This document shows positions 32,491-43,030 of a DNA stretch of 64,000 nt, one piece after another (position 1 is the stretch's first letter; each line of letters begins with the position of its first letter). The notes under the pieces are model-generated. The model had not been told where the DNA came from. It did not search any database and worked only from the letters and a program-made list of their open reading frames with translations. This DNA comes from Ryuthela nishihirai (taxonomy: Eukaryota > Arthropoda > Arachnida > Araneae > Heptathelidae). Position numbers and translations under genes: made by a program. Where the stretch lies: the NCBI GenBank assembly GCA_038380435.1, contig JAWZYU010000001.1:14240001-14304000 (forward strand), in the 5' to 3' direction.

Positions 32491-33700
32491 ATCACCTCCT
32501 TTTCCCTCCCCTTTTCCAGGATGGTGCAGAAAGTACTTGAAAATGATGCAATCACTCCCTTTTTCCTGTCCCCTTCTAGGAAAGTCCCAGAAAAAATGTG
32601 CAATCAAAGATCACATGACGGAGTGACGTCAGGATATGATGCAATCGTCATATCCGGACTTCAAAACCTCTCAAAATAAGTTCTACCTACCTCCAAGTCC
32701 CAGCTGGGATGTCGCAATCCTTAACCCTTAAAATTTACGAAGTGCAAATAAATGTTTGGTGGCAACAACCCATGCTGGGAAGTCTCCTTTACCCCAAACC
32801 CACAATACAAGAAAGCCTACTATAAAGAGGATCACAAACTCGTGAACGGTGACGTCACAGAATCTGATGCAATCATTTGTTCTGAGTTGAAAACTCCCTT
32901 CCAACTGGGTTGTTGCAATCCTCAATAATTTATCAAGTCTAAGTAAACTCTTTTTGGCAATGTTCAGGGCATCCCGTCTCGGAATGGATGTCGCAATCTT
33001 CGAAAATTTACCTCTGGAAAGCCCATAATAAAAGGGATCACAAACCCATGAAGGGTGACGTCATAAGCCATGATGCAATCACTTGTACTTGAATTTTATT
33101 GTTTCAAAGCGTCATCTAGTGTTCAAAATAGGTATTATAGTTTTCCCCTTTAAAAAAATATCTGAAGTCGATCTCCCCCCCCCCACATACTTACCAGCGA
33201 GTAACGCATTTATCCACAATGCAATGGCTACTGTGGCTGACGCGCTTTAAGAATGATGCACTCTTTAAAATTGAAGGAACAAACGATTATTTTATTCCTA
33301 GCAAATCACATTTAACTTAGGAGTAAATTATTTTTATAAATTAATTTAATTCCCTGTAAATCAAATTTTGAAATAGATTTATAACTTCTGCGCACCTCTA
33401 TCTGACCCCTCCTGTGGACCACGTTTTATTGATGGACGTCGCAAAAACAGAAATAAATGTTTCGAAACATTAATCCAAATTGGGAATTATGGAGGTCGGT
33501 GTTTTTATTCTATCGTTTGCAAATCGCATTTAACTTAGAAACAATTGTATACCACTTCGCACATTTTATTCTCATATTTCAACGTTCGTATCTCACTCTT
33601 CTTATACGTCTCGCAAGGAACCATGCTTTATTGACGGACGGAAAAATTATTTTTACAATCTGAGAACTGAAAAGTCCAGCGGCAACAACAACACTGTAAC
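32491..33700. repeat. Modular degenerate repeats (TGACGTCA and CACGTTTTATTGA modules)
   Basis: Three modules contain GATCACA, then GTGACGTCA, then GATGCAATC (about 32607, 32837 and 33037). Two further short copies of an ATCACTCCCTTTTTCC-like unit lie at 32491-32580. From 33412 the sequence switches to GTGGACCACGTTTTATTGAT and a second GGAACCATGCTTTATTGACGG at 33617, followed by TTATTTTTACAATCTGAGAACT. These match modules inside the 46-53 kb inverted-repeat arms. Confidence 0.75.
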
Positions 33701-34030
33701 AGACTTCTGATTTGTTCCGGTTCGCTGCATTCACTTACCCTCCTCCCCTACCTTTCTGAATAACCTGGATCGAGGGCCGTGAAAAAAATCGGAATAGTTC
33801 ATAATTTTTAATTCAAATATTACAATTATAAACGTCAAACAATATTACAGAAATGTTCGAAAAATTCTTCAAACTAGGAATATCTGTTGGCATTTCTCGA
33901 AGTTGGGCTATATCCGTGGTTGCCAACTAATCAACATTGTTGGGATGGTTTCTAGATAATACTATTATTGGCGTTGCTTTTTGTATTCGTATATCAAAAG
34001 TTTCATTCGCACTTGTAGGATCACCCAAAA
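33701..34030. other. Gene-free stretch
   Basis: Nothing recognised between the module block and the SINE. Confidence 0.35.
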
Positions 34031-34408
34031 GGGGGGCGGGGGTGACTCAGTCGGTAACGAGCCAGACTTGTGATTCGCAATTCTCAGATTCGAATCTTCC
34101 TTGGCCAGCATTGAGTTTTATCTCTGCAAAATTCTCCGTCATGCCAACGGTCAGTAGGGAACACCGATTTGCTTGGAAAGGCCGCCGTCTGTCCGCTGGA
34201 ACGTTAAGCCTTGATACCGTGTGCGGGAGAGCCATACCCTGTGCACGTTAAAGAACACACATTTGACGGGAGACTACCATCTGTCTCTCAAAAGATGTCC
34301 AGTGGATCCCCTCCCAAAAACCTTCTCTGAGCCCTCGGGATCATTGTGACCTGGCCATTTAGATCATCATATGTGTGCAAAAAAGTGCCGCTCGGAGGTA
34401 AAACAGCA
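34031..34408 (+). mobile_element. SINE family 1, diverged copy
   Basis: Head GACTCAGTCGGTAACGAGCC, decayed B-box GATTCGAATC, central block CACGTTAAAGAACAC and tail AAAAAAGTGCCGCTCGGAGG. A segment after the central block (the GGATGGCC part) is deleted. No clear target duplication. Confidence 0.85.
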
Positions 34409-34474
34409 TAATCCAAACATGAGCTAAAAAGGCCCTTACATAAGACAGTTAGATAGGCTTTTTTATTTATTTCA

Positions 34475-34582
34475 CGATCGCCGTAAAATACCGAAACGGC
34501 ATAAAAATAACGATCGCCGTAAAAATATACCGAAACGGCATAAAAATACCGATCATCGTAAATATACCGAAGCGGCATAAAA
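34475..34582. repeat. 36-39 bp tandem repeat, three units
   Basis: Three consecutive units of CGATCGCCGTAAAAATACCG plus AAACGGCATAAAAAT, with small length differences. Confidence 0.85.
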
Positions 34583-34662
34583 GTTGGATCTAAGTCAAAA
34601 GAAGACAGCGAAGAACGACTATGGAACACGCCTAGAAGTATGGCGTTTGAATTGGCATATGC

Positions 34663-34716
34663 TCCTGTCAGCATCTGCGTGGCAAGCAGCTGCGTGAGGA
34701 GGATTTATTTTTATTT
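34663..34716 (+). mobile_element. SINE family 2 tail fragment
   Basis: TGCTCCTGTCAGCATCTGCG, then TGGCAAGCAGCTGCGTGAGG and a T-rich tail match the last ~55 bp of SINE family 2 (compare 45490-45544). Strongly 5'-truncated. Confidence 0.7.
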
Positions 34717-36600
34717 AATTATGAAGAGCGAAAAAATGCAAAGTCCATCTATAAAGAAAGTATTTTCGAGATAAATTTTAATGTCATTATTTTACAAATT
34801 TATGCGACAGTTCTTAGAAGTTTCGAAAGCAATCTTTACAATGGCGAAAGAGGTAATTTTTTTTTGAAAAATTTATTTTTCGCATAATTTACTAATACAG
34901 CAAAAGAATTATGGAAATAAAGAAGTGCCAAGAATAATGCCATTCCGAATAAATCGTGCTAATAAATATGTATAAGCATTATTAAATTCATCATGGCAAA
35001 AAACCAGATTTTTTCAGTTTCTTAAAAATATTTTTATGAAAAAGAAAAAAGTAAATAAAGGTAAATATCTGAATCAAATCTATGCAAGTACACATTTCCA
35101 GTGATATTTATTCAATACTATCTGATCGGCACCAGGCGATCAGATAGTATTGAATAAATTTTTTACATTATTTTTTAAATTAATTATTTTTAAAATTAAT
35201 AATTAATTTATAATTAATTTATAATATAATCAATTTATAAATTTATTATTTTTTAAGATGCATATTCTGATTTATCTTACCACAAATATTGAATACAGAG
35301 AATTACACGAGGGTTGATGAGGTGAGCGTGCTCTTTCCTAGTCCGTGTCTTCGCTGCTACGCAAACTATCTAGATTTTTATATCCGTTTCTATAGATTTT
35401 GGTGGTCTGTGGTCCCGGAATACTGGACCAAATATTTCCAAATTTCATACGCGGGTTCCCCCTTGTCTAACCCCTTGTTCGGTTCAAAAATCAGGTTCCT
35501 ACCTACAGTGGGACGCCTCATTATAATAATGCCTTTGCGAATGTGGGGATCTGGCAACGGCAGAAGATATTGATGTTGTTATAACTGTTACGTTCACAGT
35601 TATAGAGCAGTGATTGGCAACAATGGATTTGGCAGCGACTTCGGCTTTTCGTCGGAATAGCATGGTGGCGTTGGTGCAAGCTCGGACTTTTAAAATATTT
35701 TGCTTTTAGGTTTCATATTTATATATTATACATTTTTTCTCAGCAAGCTCCTCTTTATCACTTTCGACTTGAACTTCGGCACTGCAGCTCGGGCGACATC
35801 CAGAAACACTATGTGGAATATTGAATGGTGTACCACGATTTCCTTATGAGTTATGGCTGCCTCAGGCACACAGACATCTTTTGTCATTCTAGATTTGAAT
35901 AAATGATATTGAAACAACGAAAAATCCATGAAAGGAAGAAAGGAAAAAGTTTAATATAGGGGATTGTTTTCTTGAAAATCGAGCACCAACTATTTTGTGC
36001 GTCTTTCTTTTATACTTGGAAGGAAAGTTGTTGAAAAAGTTGGTAAATGTTATCCATTCAGATTTATGGAGAATAGTTTACAAAACAAAAACACCACGAA
36101 TACTTATAATTTCAAGTTTCGTGAATGTGGCATTCAATTTATTACGAAAACAAATCATGTAGGAACTAGTTTGTGGTTCATAGATTATATTCTCGACCAT
36201 CGTTGACAAAGGAAAAACTGATCAACTTGGAAAGAAAGCACTGGGAAACACACAAAAAAGGTTTTGAAATGAAAATAGCCAATATTTACTATTTCCGGGG
36301 TGCTGAACACGAAAATGACAATAAAATTTGCCGATTGGCTCTTGTTTAGGAGTGATAGAGAAGCTCATGTATAAACGACTCAGTCTGCATTGAGTACATA
36401 GGTAAGCATTGAGTACATAGGTAAGCATTTCGCAACGTTGTATTTTAAACTCCAGACTGCAACATATTGTGTTGTATTGCATCAGCACACCATACACACA
36501 ACCTCCAGAGATATTAAATCATTGTCTGATGCAATGTAGTTGAGTAATGACATCGCGGCTTTACGATCGCGGACAAAAGTTGATGCAATCGTTAGTTGTA
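34717..36600. other. Gene-free AT-rich stretch with one small hairpin
   Basis: Mostly AT-rich. Apart from the hairpin at 35107-35158 I recognise no element. A 94-codon frame at 35289-35573 has no identifiable domain. At 36505-36600 two GATGCAAT(C) motifs resemble the modules at 32.6-33.1 kb. Confidence 0.4.
35107..35158. repeat. Perfect 22-bp stem hairpin
   Basis: TTTATTCAATACTATCTGAT plus CG (35107-35128) is exactly inverted at 35137-35158 around the 8-nt loop GCACCAGG. It is followed by an extremely AT-rich run. It may be a tiny MITE. Confidence 0.85.
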
Positions 36601-36690
36601 AGTGAAGTCTCGTAGGGTGAGCAAGTCTTTTGAGCGACTCCCATTTACTCCTGAGTCACAAGTGATCCTTGCAGTTTTAATCCTGCAGTA

Positions 36691-38330
36691 GTGATGCCTC
36701 ATAACCGTGTTAATAATGCAGAAACATTTTGTTACATTTGCGGGGAAGTGACGTTTGCAAGCCAGAAAAGGGCCATCAGTCCAATAGTGACGTTTGAGGT
36801 TTATTTTGGATGCAAGATCAGGGACCAGGACAAGGCCTGGGCCCCTCACATATGCTGCAATGTGTGTGCAAGAAATCTTCAGAAGTGGTTGAAAGGCGAA
36901 AAAGTGGCGATGCCGTTTGCTGTTTCTATGGTTTGGAGAGAGCCAAGCAATTACGCAAATGACTGCTACTTCTGCATGGTTCCACCTGTTTCTGGAGGCA
37001 TCACAAGGAAAAGGAAGTGGACAATAGCGTACCCGAATATACAATCTGCTCTCCGACCAGTTCCGCATGGAGAAGGCTTTCCCATTCCCGAACCTCCAAA
37101 GGAATATTCCATCGATTCAGATGATGAGGAGGGAGGTGAACCGACATCAGTTTCTCGGCAGCCTTCGGTGTTTAATGATGATCCATACGTTTGCCATGGT
37201 GCACATCTGCACCACACATTCACACCGAAGAAGAAATGAACGATCTCGTTCGCGACCTGGAGCTGTTCAAGGCCAAAGCAGAGTTACTTGAATCAAGACT
37301 AAACAATGGAATCTTCTCAAAGAAAATGTCCGAGTGACTTAGTTTCGAACTCGTCATGAACAGTTTGCACCTTACTTCAGAAAGGAAGATGAACTTGTAT
37401 TCGGCTCCGATGCAAATGGCCTGATGAATGCCCTCGGAATCAAGCATGACCCTCAAGAATGGCGACTATTCATAGACTCCTCGAAATTGAGTCTCAAGGA
37501 TGTTGCTGAATAATGGAAATCGACTTCGATCCATTCCGGTCGGACACGCTGTATACATGAAAGGAATTTTCGACAACCTAAAACAGCTGTTGAACTGTCT
37601 TCAATACAGCCAGTATGGCTGTCATCTCTGTTGTGACTTAAAGGAGCGGCTCTGTTGATGGGTCTGCAGCTGGGATATACGGAGGACTGCTGTTTCTTAC
37701 GTGAATGGGACAGCTTGGCAAAGACTTTGCACTACGTGAAGAGAAATTGGCATCAGAGGAAATTTTTGAAGGTCAGAGAGAAGAATGTGGAACACCCAGC
37801 ACTGGCAGAAACGCACAAAATCCTGCTACCATCCCTACACGTCAAACTTGGTGTGCTGAAAAACTTTGTAAAAGCCATGGACCGGACTGCATCAGCTTTC
37901 AAGTACTTGGCGACAAATTCCCTCAACTCAGAGATGCAAAAATTAAAGAGGGGATGTTTTTGAGTCCTCGGATCCGCAAGCTGTTCATAGACCAGATGTT
38001 CGACAACCTGCTTCAGGGTGACGAGAAAAAAGCTTGGGACGCGTTTCGTCTGGTGTCAACTAATTTTCTCTGGAATGTCAGGACAGACAACTACAAGAAA
38101 CTGGTTAAGATTATCACAAACCTGGCTGCAATATATTCTTAAAGATCCACTTTGTCCAATCCCACTTAGATTTCTTCCCCGATAACTGCGGAATGGTTAG
38201 TGATGAGCACAGTGAACGTTTTCACCAAGACATTGCAACGATGGAGAAACGATACCAAGGAAACTGGTCTACTTCAATGTTGGCTGACTACTGTTGGACG
38301 TTCGCCAGAGATGATCCTGAGCAGCTGTAG
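36691..38330 (+). pseudogene. Broken zinc-finger-like gene of unknown function
   Basis: The first frame (36691-37239, 182 residues) starts at an ATG and shows CYICGE, HICCNVCARNLQKWLKG and NDCYFCMVPP, pairs of CxxC that suggest metal binding, then a proline-rich and acidic tail. A single-base shift leads to MNDLVRDLELFKAKAELLES (37236 on). After a decayed middle, 37705-38142 reads REECGTPST, FVQS-like and AWDAFRLVSTNFLWN segments, and 38140-38330 reads DNCGMVSDEHSERFHQD then MLADYCWTFARD. From memory, similar proteins occur as multicopy ORFs in arthropod genomes, but I know no established name. I infer a transposable-element or domesticated origin. At least four breaks make it a pseudogene. 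Confidence 0.65.
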
Positions 38331-38612
38331 AAACGACGGCTAAAGCGACGGCGGAAGTAGAAACATAGTTTTACCGATATATGTACGTTTTACTTTATTA
38401 TGTAAGAAACTATTGCGGATTTCTCAGAAATCGTAGCCAATTTTTCATTTTCATTGTCATATTCGTGTTCAGTACCTTGAAATCCTTAAGAAATGTATAC
38501 TTTTACCTCAGAGGCATGACTTTTATGAATATTTGTTGCCAATGAAACCTTTCCACACAATATACTAAACTGTGGCCGCTTGTGCAGGATATCATTAAAC
38601 TGATGAAATGAA
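38331..38612. other. AT-rich 3' flank of the unknown gene
   Basis: No feature seen. It ends at the microsatellite that abuts LINE copy D. Confidence 0.35.
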
Positions 38613-38613
38613 C

Positions 38614-38644
<31 letters not shown>

Positions 38645-38676
38645 CATACATACATACATACATACATACATACATA
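38613..38676. repeat. (CATA)n microsatellite
   Basis: About 16 tandem CATA units. It lies directly against the 3' end of LINE copy D, where copy A has (GAT)n, so it may have grown from the LINE insertion site. Frames with repeated YVCM residues are artefacts of it. Confidence 0.95.
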
Positions 38677-39474
38677 CGAAATCCTCATCATGCAGTCGCA
38701 ACCAGACTGCACATTTTTGCTCTCTAAACAAGTCTGTCCTGAGCTACAGCTGCTGAAATCTAGGCCAATTCTAGCAAGGTCTTGTTTGACATTGCTGCCC
38801 ATTGCATTCTAAATCTCCCCATTTTGATGACGCCTTTAGACATGGTGTTCATAACCCTATTCGCCAATCTAAAATTACGCATACAGGCAATGTAGCCAAA
38901 CAAACACAATCTCTCTTTGCACAACAAGCTGCTGAAAGGAGGTTGCCAATTCCTTTGCCTAACCTCATCATTACTTGCAAAGTTCAACTACCTAATTCCC
39001 AAGATACTGCGTAAGCATCTAGAATCAAAGGCATCAAGTTTCTTGTTATCCTGCTTACAAAGGGTTCATGTTTTGCTACCGTAACTAACCTTAAAAAAGA
39101 ATCAAACTGTTATACAGCCTAATTTTAGATGTATACGCCTATTTTTCCAAACTCTCCATAAATTCTTAAAAGTCCCAACGGCAATCCCTATTTTTCTATT
39201 TATCTCATGCCGCACATCACCAGTATCTGTTACACAGCTTCCAAGATAATTAAACTGAGACACTTGGTCAAGACTGCAGCCATTCAAAACAACTGAAGCA
39301 ACATCCACCTGACCAATTTTCATCACCTTAGCTTTTTCTCTGTTTCTCACTAAATCTACTCTCTTACCAATCTCATCAACAGCCCTAATGAAAGAATTAA
39401 TCTCATCAACTTCATTATCCAAGAAGGCCAAACCATCTGCATAATCTAAATCATAAATTTTCAAATCTGTAGAC

Positions 39475-40098
39475 CAGTGATTCTCAATCTTTTATGCTTC
39501 ACGTACCCCCTTGGAAATGTATATGTAACTGGCGTACCCCTTGCATAGATAGGTAAAACTATATTTATAGTATAACAATGGGAATAAAATAAAAGATATA
39601 TATATATACATTAAATTTTGTAGTCATAAATTATATATATAGATAAACAAAAATGTGACATAAACAATTTAACAAATCTTATAAAATTATATACATTTCA
39701 CTGGGTAATTAGTGAAATGGTTGCGCTTGTTTACGCTTCACAGTTCAAAAATGGTTGGGTTATCTTGCTAAGGAAGAGTCGCAAGTCATCTTTAACATCC
39801 AGCCTGTTCCTATATTTATTTTTTTAAAGCAGTTAGAGATCAAAAGCCAATTCACATAAATAAGTTGTTATGAAAGATAACAAATATTTGACTGCAATTC
39901 TTGACAAAGTCGGACATTCCTTCTCCACTCCAATCCAACAACTAATCAATGGTTTTTTGGAATGAATGCTTTTTAAACTGTTGTCATAAGATATCTCAAT
40001 TAACTTTTCTCTATTGGACAATGGAAGATCTAGAGACATTTGAGCTCTCACGGCGTACCCAAAAATATTTTACCGCGTACCCCAGCAGAGTACCCAGC
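39475..40098 (-). mobile_element. hAT element remnant nested in LINE D
   Basis: The left terminus reads CAGTGATTCTCAATCTTTTA, a typical hAT end. The right end carries GCGTACCCC motifs. Between them is the C-terminal end of a hAT transposase on the minus strand. It is internally and terminally shortened. The same ends recur at 53391-53793. Confidence 0.85.
39740..40051 (-). pseudogene. hAT transposase C-terminal dimerisation domain
   Basis: On the minus strand, CPTLSRIAVKYLLSFITTYL followed by CELAFDL is the conserved hAT dimerisation motif (CP..S..A...L..P.TT..CER.FS-like). After a frameshift near 39833, NKYRNRLDVKDDLRLFLSKI follows and a stop appears after NCEA, as at the end of Charlie/ZBED5-like proteins. 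The catalytic domain is absent. Confidence 0.85.
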
Positions 40099-40415
40099 TT
40101 TCCCTTGCAGAGAATTTCGCCTAACATAATCAATAACTAAACAAAAGAGAAAAGAAGACAAAATGCACCCTTGTCTAACTCAACAGTAGTGCAAATCGAA
40201 TTGCTACAAGATTTACCAACTCTCACACATGATTCAATGTTATTATAGAGAGATTTCATGATGCTAAAACTACATTGGTAGTAGTCCATATGATCTAATG
40301 TTCAACCACAAATTATGTTGATGAAACATCCTATTACAAACAGTCCTATTAATTTGATTCAAACGTCTTGTTGAAATCTATAAAGCTAATAACCACAATT
40401 TCTGAAACTCTAAAT

Positions 40416-40585
40416 TAGGGGTGTTCAACCTTTTGTAAGTCGCGGGCAAATTTGAAAATTTGATACATGTCACTCTATTATATATAAATTTAAAACATTT
40501 TTTGGAGGCTTCGTAGTCTTCGTGGACCACAATAAGGGTCCGGCGGGACACAAGTATTCCACGGGTCACTGTTTGAACACCCCTG
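40416..40585. mobile_element. 170-bp hAT-type MITE nested in LINE D
   Basis: Ends TAGGGGTGTTCAACC and TTTGAACACCCCTG are inverted repeats. An 8-bp flank repeat CTCTAAAT/CTCTAAAC (40408-40415 and 40586-40593) matches at 7 of 8. Other LINE copies have the uninterrupted CTCTAAAC, confirming the insertion. Confidence 0.88.
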
Positions 40586-41286
40586 CTCTAAACTATTATA
40601 AAAAATCTGCCTAAGTGAAAATATTTGAATCTACTCATTCCTTACCACTTCTGAATCTACATTGGCAATCACCACACAGTGGTCCATCGACCAAATTCTT
40701 AATTCTATTAAGCACAATTGTGCAAAGAACGTTACCTGGAACAGAAAGTAGGCTGATACCCTTATAGTTATCACAAGAACTGCCATAACCTTTGTTAAAA
40801 ATCGGGATAATAATTTCTCTAGTTAAATCGTTAGGAACAATGCCTTTATCAAACGATATTCAAAATTTCCGCCAACCATGGGATAACCGAATAAGTAAGA
40901 TCTAAATATTTCAGTAGTAATTTCATCTACTCCTGGAGAATTATAATATTTTAATTTAGAGATAGCCAAAGTAACTTCAGAATGTAATAGAGGGACAACC
41001 TTAACTTTAAATCCAGTAATGCATCTATCATCATTACAAACAATGGGAGTAAAACTAATTACATTGTTTGGAAATCTCTGAAATACTCATCCCCACTTAC
41101 CCATGCTAGAATCCTCATTTTAAACAACATTACAATTTTATCCTTCAATTCCTGTGTACCAGCTGTTTCTACCCATTCAAAATATTGACTATCTGGTACA
41201 ACCCGCTGCTGTTATGCTATTTAGCTGCTTTCTCTCCTTTTCCAGCCAAATCATCAAACCAAAGATGTTAACTAATCCTTTACATA

Positions 41287-42330
41287 CTAATTAATCTCAT
41301 TGTAATGCCGTCTGGTAATCATTGATATTTGGTATTCATATAAATTCTTCACTTTCTCTCTTTCAGAAATAGGTTCCATAGCCTTATCACTCAAATAATT
41401 TCGTTTCCTCTGTTCCCTTTCACCCAAGAGAATTGGTTTCAAGAAAACACTGTTTAAACTGATCCCATTCTTTCTCAACTTCAGCAGTAAGCAAACCACG
41501 ATTGTCATAATGACTAAGTAGACTAACATGGTATGCTTTAGCAATATCTGGATCTTTCAGATCTTTGGTGTTAAAGGTGATTCTCTAATCTTAGCACATT
41601 TCTTAAACTTCAGTTGCAAGTCACTTTTGACCAGGTAATGGTCAGACCCAATTTCGGCTCCCCTATATGATCTGGTATTCCTAACTGAACTAGTCCATTT
41701 GCTGTTAATTAAAATACAATATATCATATTCCTGTGCAACTCACCAAGTGTAACTCATGTGTATTTATAAATGTCCCAGTGTTTGCAGTACGTGTTGGTT
41801 AATCGTAAACTGCTAAGTTTACTTACCTATAGGAAACATTGCCCATTGCCACTGCAGTTACCAATACCAAAGGAACCTTCTCCAACGATCAGAGTCAGTA
41901 CCAACTTTAGCATTGAAGTCACCTAGAACAAGGGTAATATCACCTTTCTTGACAGAATTCAAAATATTTTGAAGATGTCTGTAAAACGTATCCTTCTCAT
42001 CCTCATCGCATCCTCAGTGGGGGCATAATAGCAGATAACATTCAAGTCTTCAAAGCTTGTCGGAAATTTTACTGTAAGAAATCTTTCATTAATGCACTCA
42101 TATCCTATAAGATTATAGTGGTGTGTCTGCTGATAAGCAAACTTACACCTTGGAGATGCTTCGCATCCTCCCTCGCTGAAAAGAAAAAAATTGAGATTAT
42201 TTTTATGTATCTGACCTTTAACTGTTCATGTGGTCTCTTGTAAGCCTAGAATATCAAGGTTAAAACTTTGGAATTCCTGTGTGAAGACGTCAAAAAATAA
42301 TCTCTAACCAACATCCTCACGTTACAGATA
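41287..42330 (-). pseudogene. LINE endonuclease and linker of copy D
   Basis: Minus-strand frames give the end of the endonuclease, MIYCILINSKWTSSV with YRGAEIGSDHYLV (41600-41739), and the linker LGEREQRKRNYLSDKAMEPI (41360-41430). The GDFNAK region is readable at about 41900-41945. Frameshifts throughout. Confidence 0.82.
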
Positions 42331-43030
42331 ACTACAGAGAGAAAATGATTAGTAGAAGTTTGAAAGAAACTAGGTTTATTTAGAGAGAGAGGGACAGCAA
42401 TATCAAACATCCCCTAATCCCAGGCATGGGGCAAAGACCCGTTCCTCTACCATTAAAGGCTGAAGTTATGTAGGTAGGAACTTCAGGCATCACTTTTTCA
42501 AGTGGGCCCTTTAAAGAATCAGAATTTAGATATAAACTGATCTGGCTGAGACCTATAACTCCAGGTAGGATTAGCGATGGCCAACTTGCTAAAGCCATCC
42601 CAGGTTCAATTACCTGCGATGGCCTCTGATCAGGATTATCCACCAGCTGGTATAAGTTATCCCGTGTCTCTGTTCACTTTTGACTGACAACCCACAGTGA
42701 ACAGAAAGCACAGCCGCAGATTTACCCTCACCAGTGCAGCAAGTCCAGGATCCATAACAAGCTGAAAGTCGTAAACCAGTCCAGTATAGTGTGTATAAAT
42801 GGCAGCACCACGACCCTGTGAAGTTGACCACACCTCAGCAGAGCGGAAAAAAAGTAAAGTGGTCACAGATGACCAGATCAGTAGGCCACACTGATCTGGC
42901 AGCTCTTCCCTTACATTCCTTCTGGAAGATAATATCTCGTTCAAAAGATACTAACGGCCTGCACCACGACAAGGCGGGGTCGGACATTAGGTGCTAGTCC
43001 TGGCCGGTTCTGTGCATCATCACTGGGGAT

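Larger units (their letters stand above)
38740..41250 (-). pseudogene. LINE reverse transcriptase of copy D
   Basis: Minus-strand segments include LDYADGLAFL (39440-39464), where the second aspartate of YADD has become glycine, ending polymerase activity irrespective of other damage. VSQFNYLGSCVTDTGDVRHE and FRLANRVMNTMSKG mark the thumb and C-terminus. Between 39475 and 40600 it is split by two DNA elements. Homologous to 6846-8605. Confidence 0.85.
38677..43030 (-). mobile_element. RTE-like LINE copy D, full-length span with nested insertions
   Basis: Reading leftward: 5' region (42380-43030), endonuclease (about 41570-42330), linker (41287-41560), reverse transcriptase (39100-41250) and C-terminus (38760-39020). 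Many frameshifts. A hAT-derived element (39475-40098) and a hAT-type MITE (40416-40585) are nested in the RT. The 5' end aligns with the start of copy C. Confidence 0.9.

Noticed and set aside
38486..38802. Frames rich in repeated Tyr-Val-Cys-Met
   Set aside because: Artefact of the (CATA)n microsatellite.
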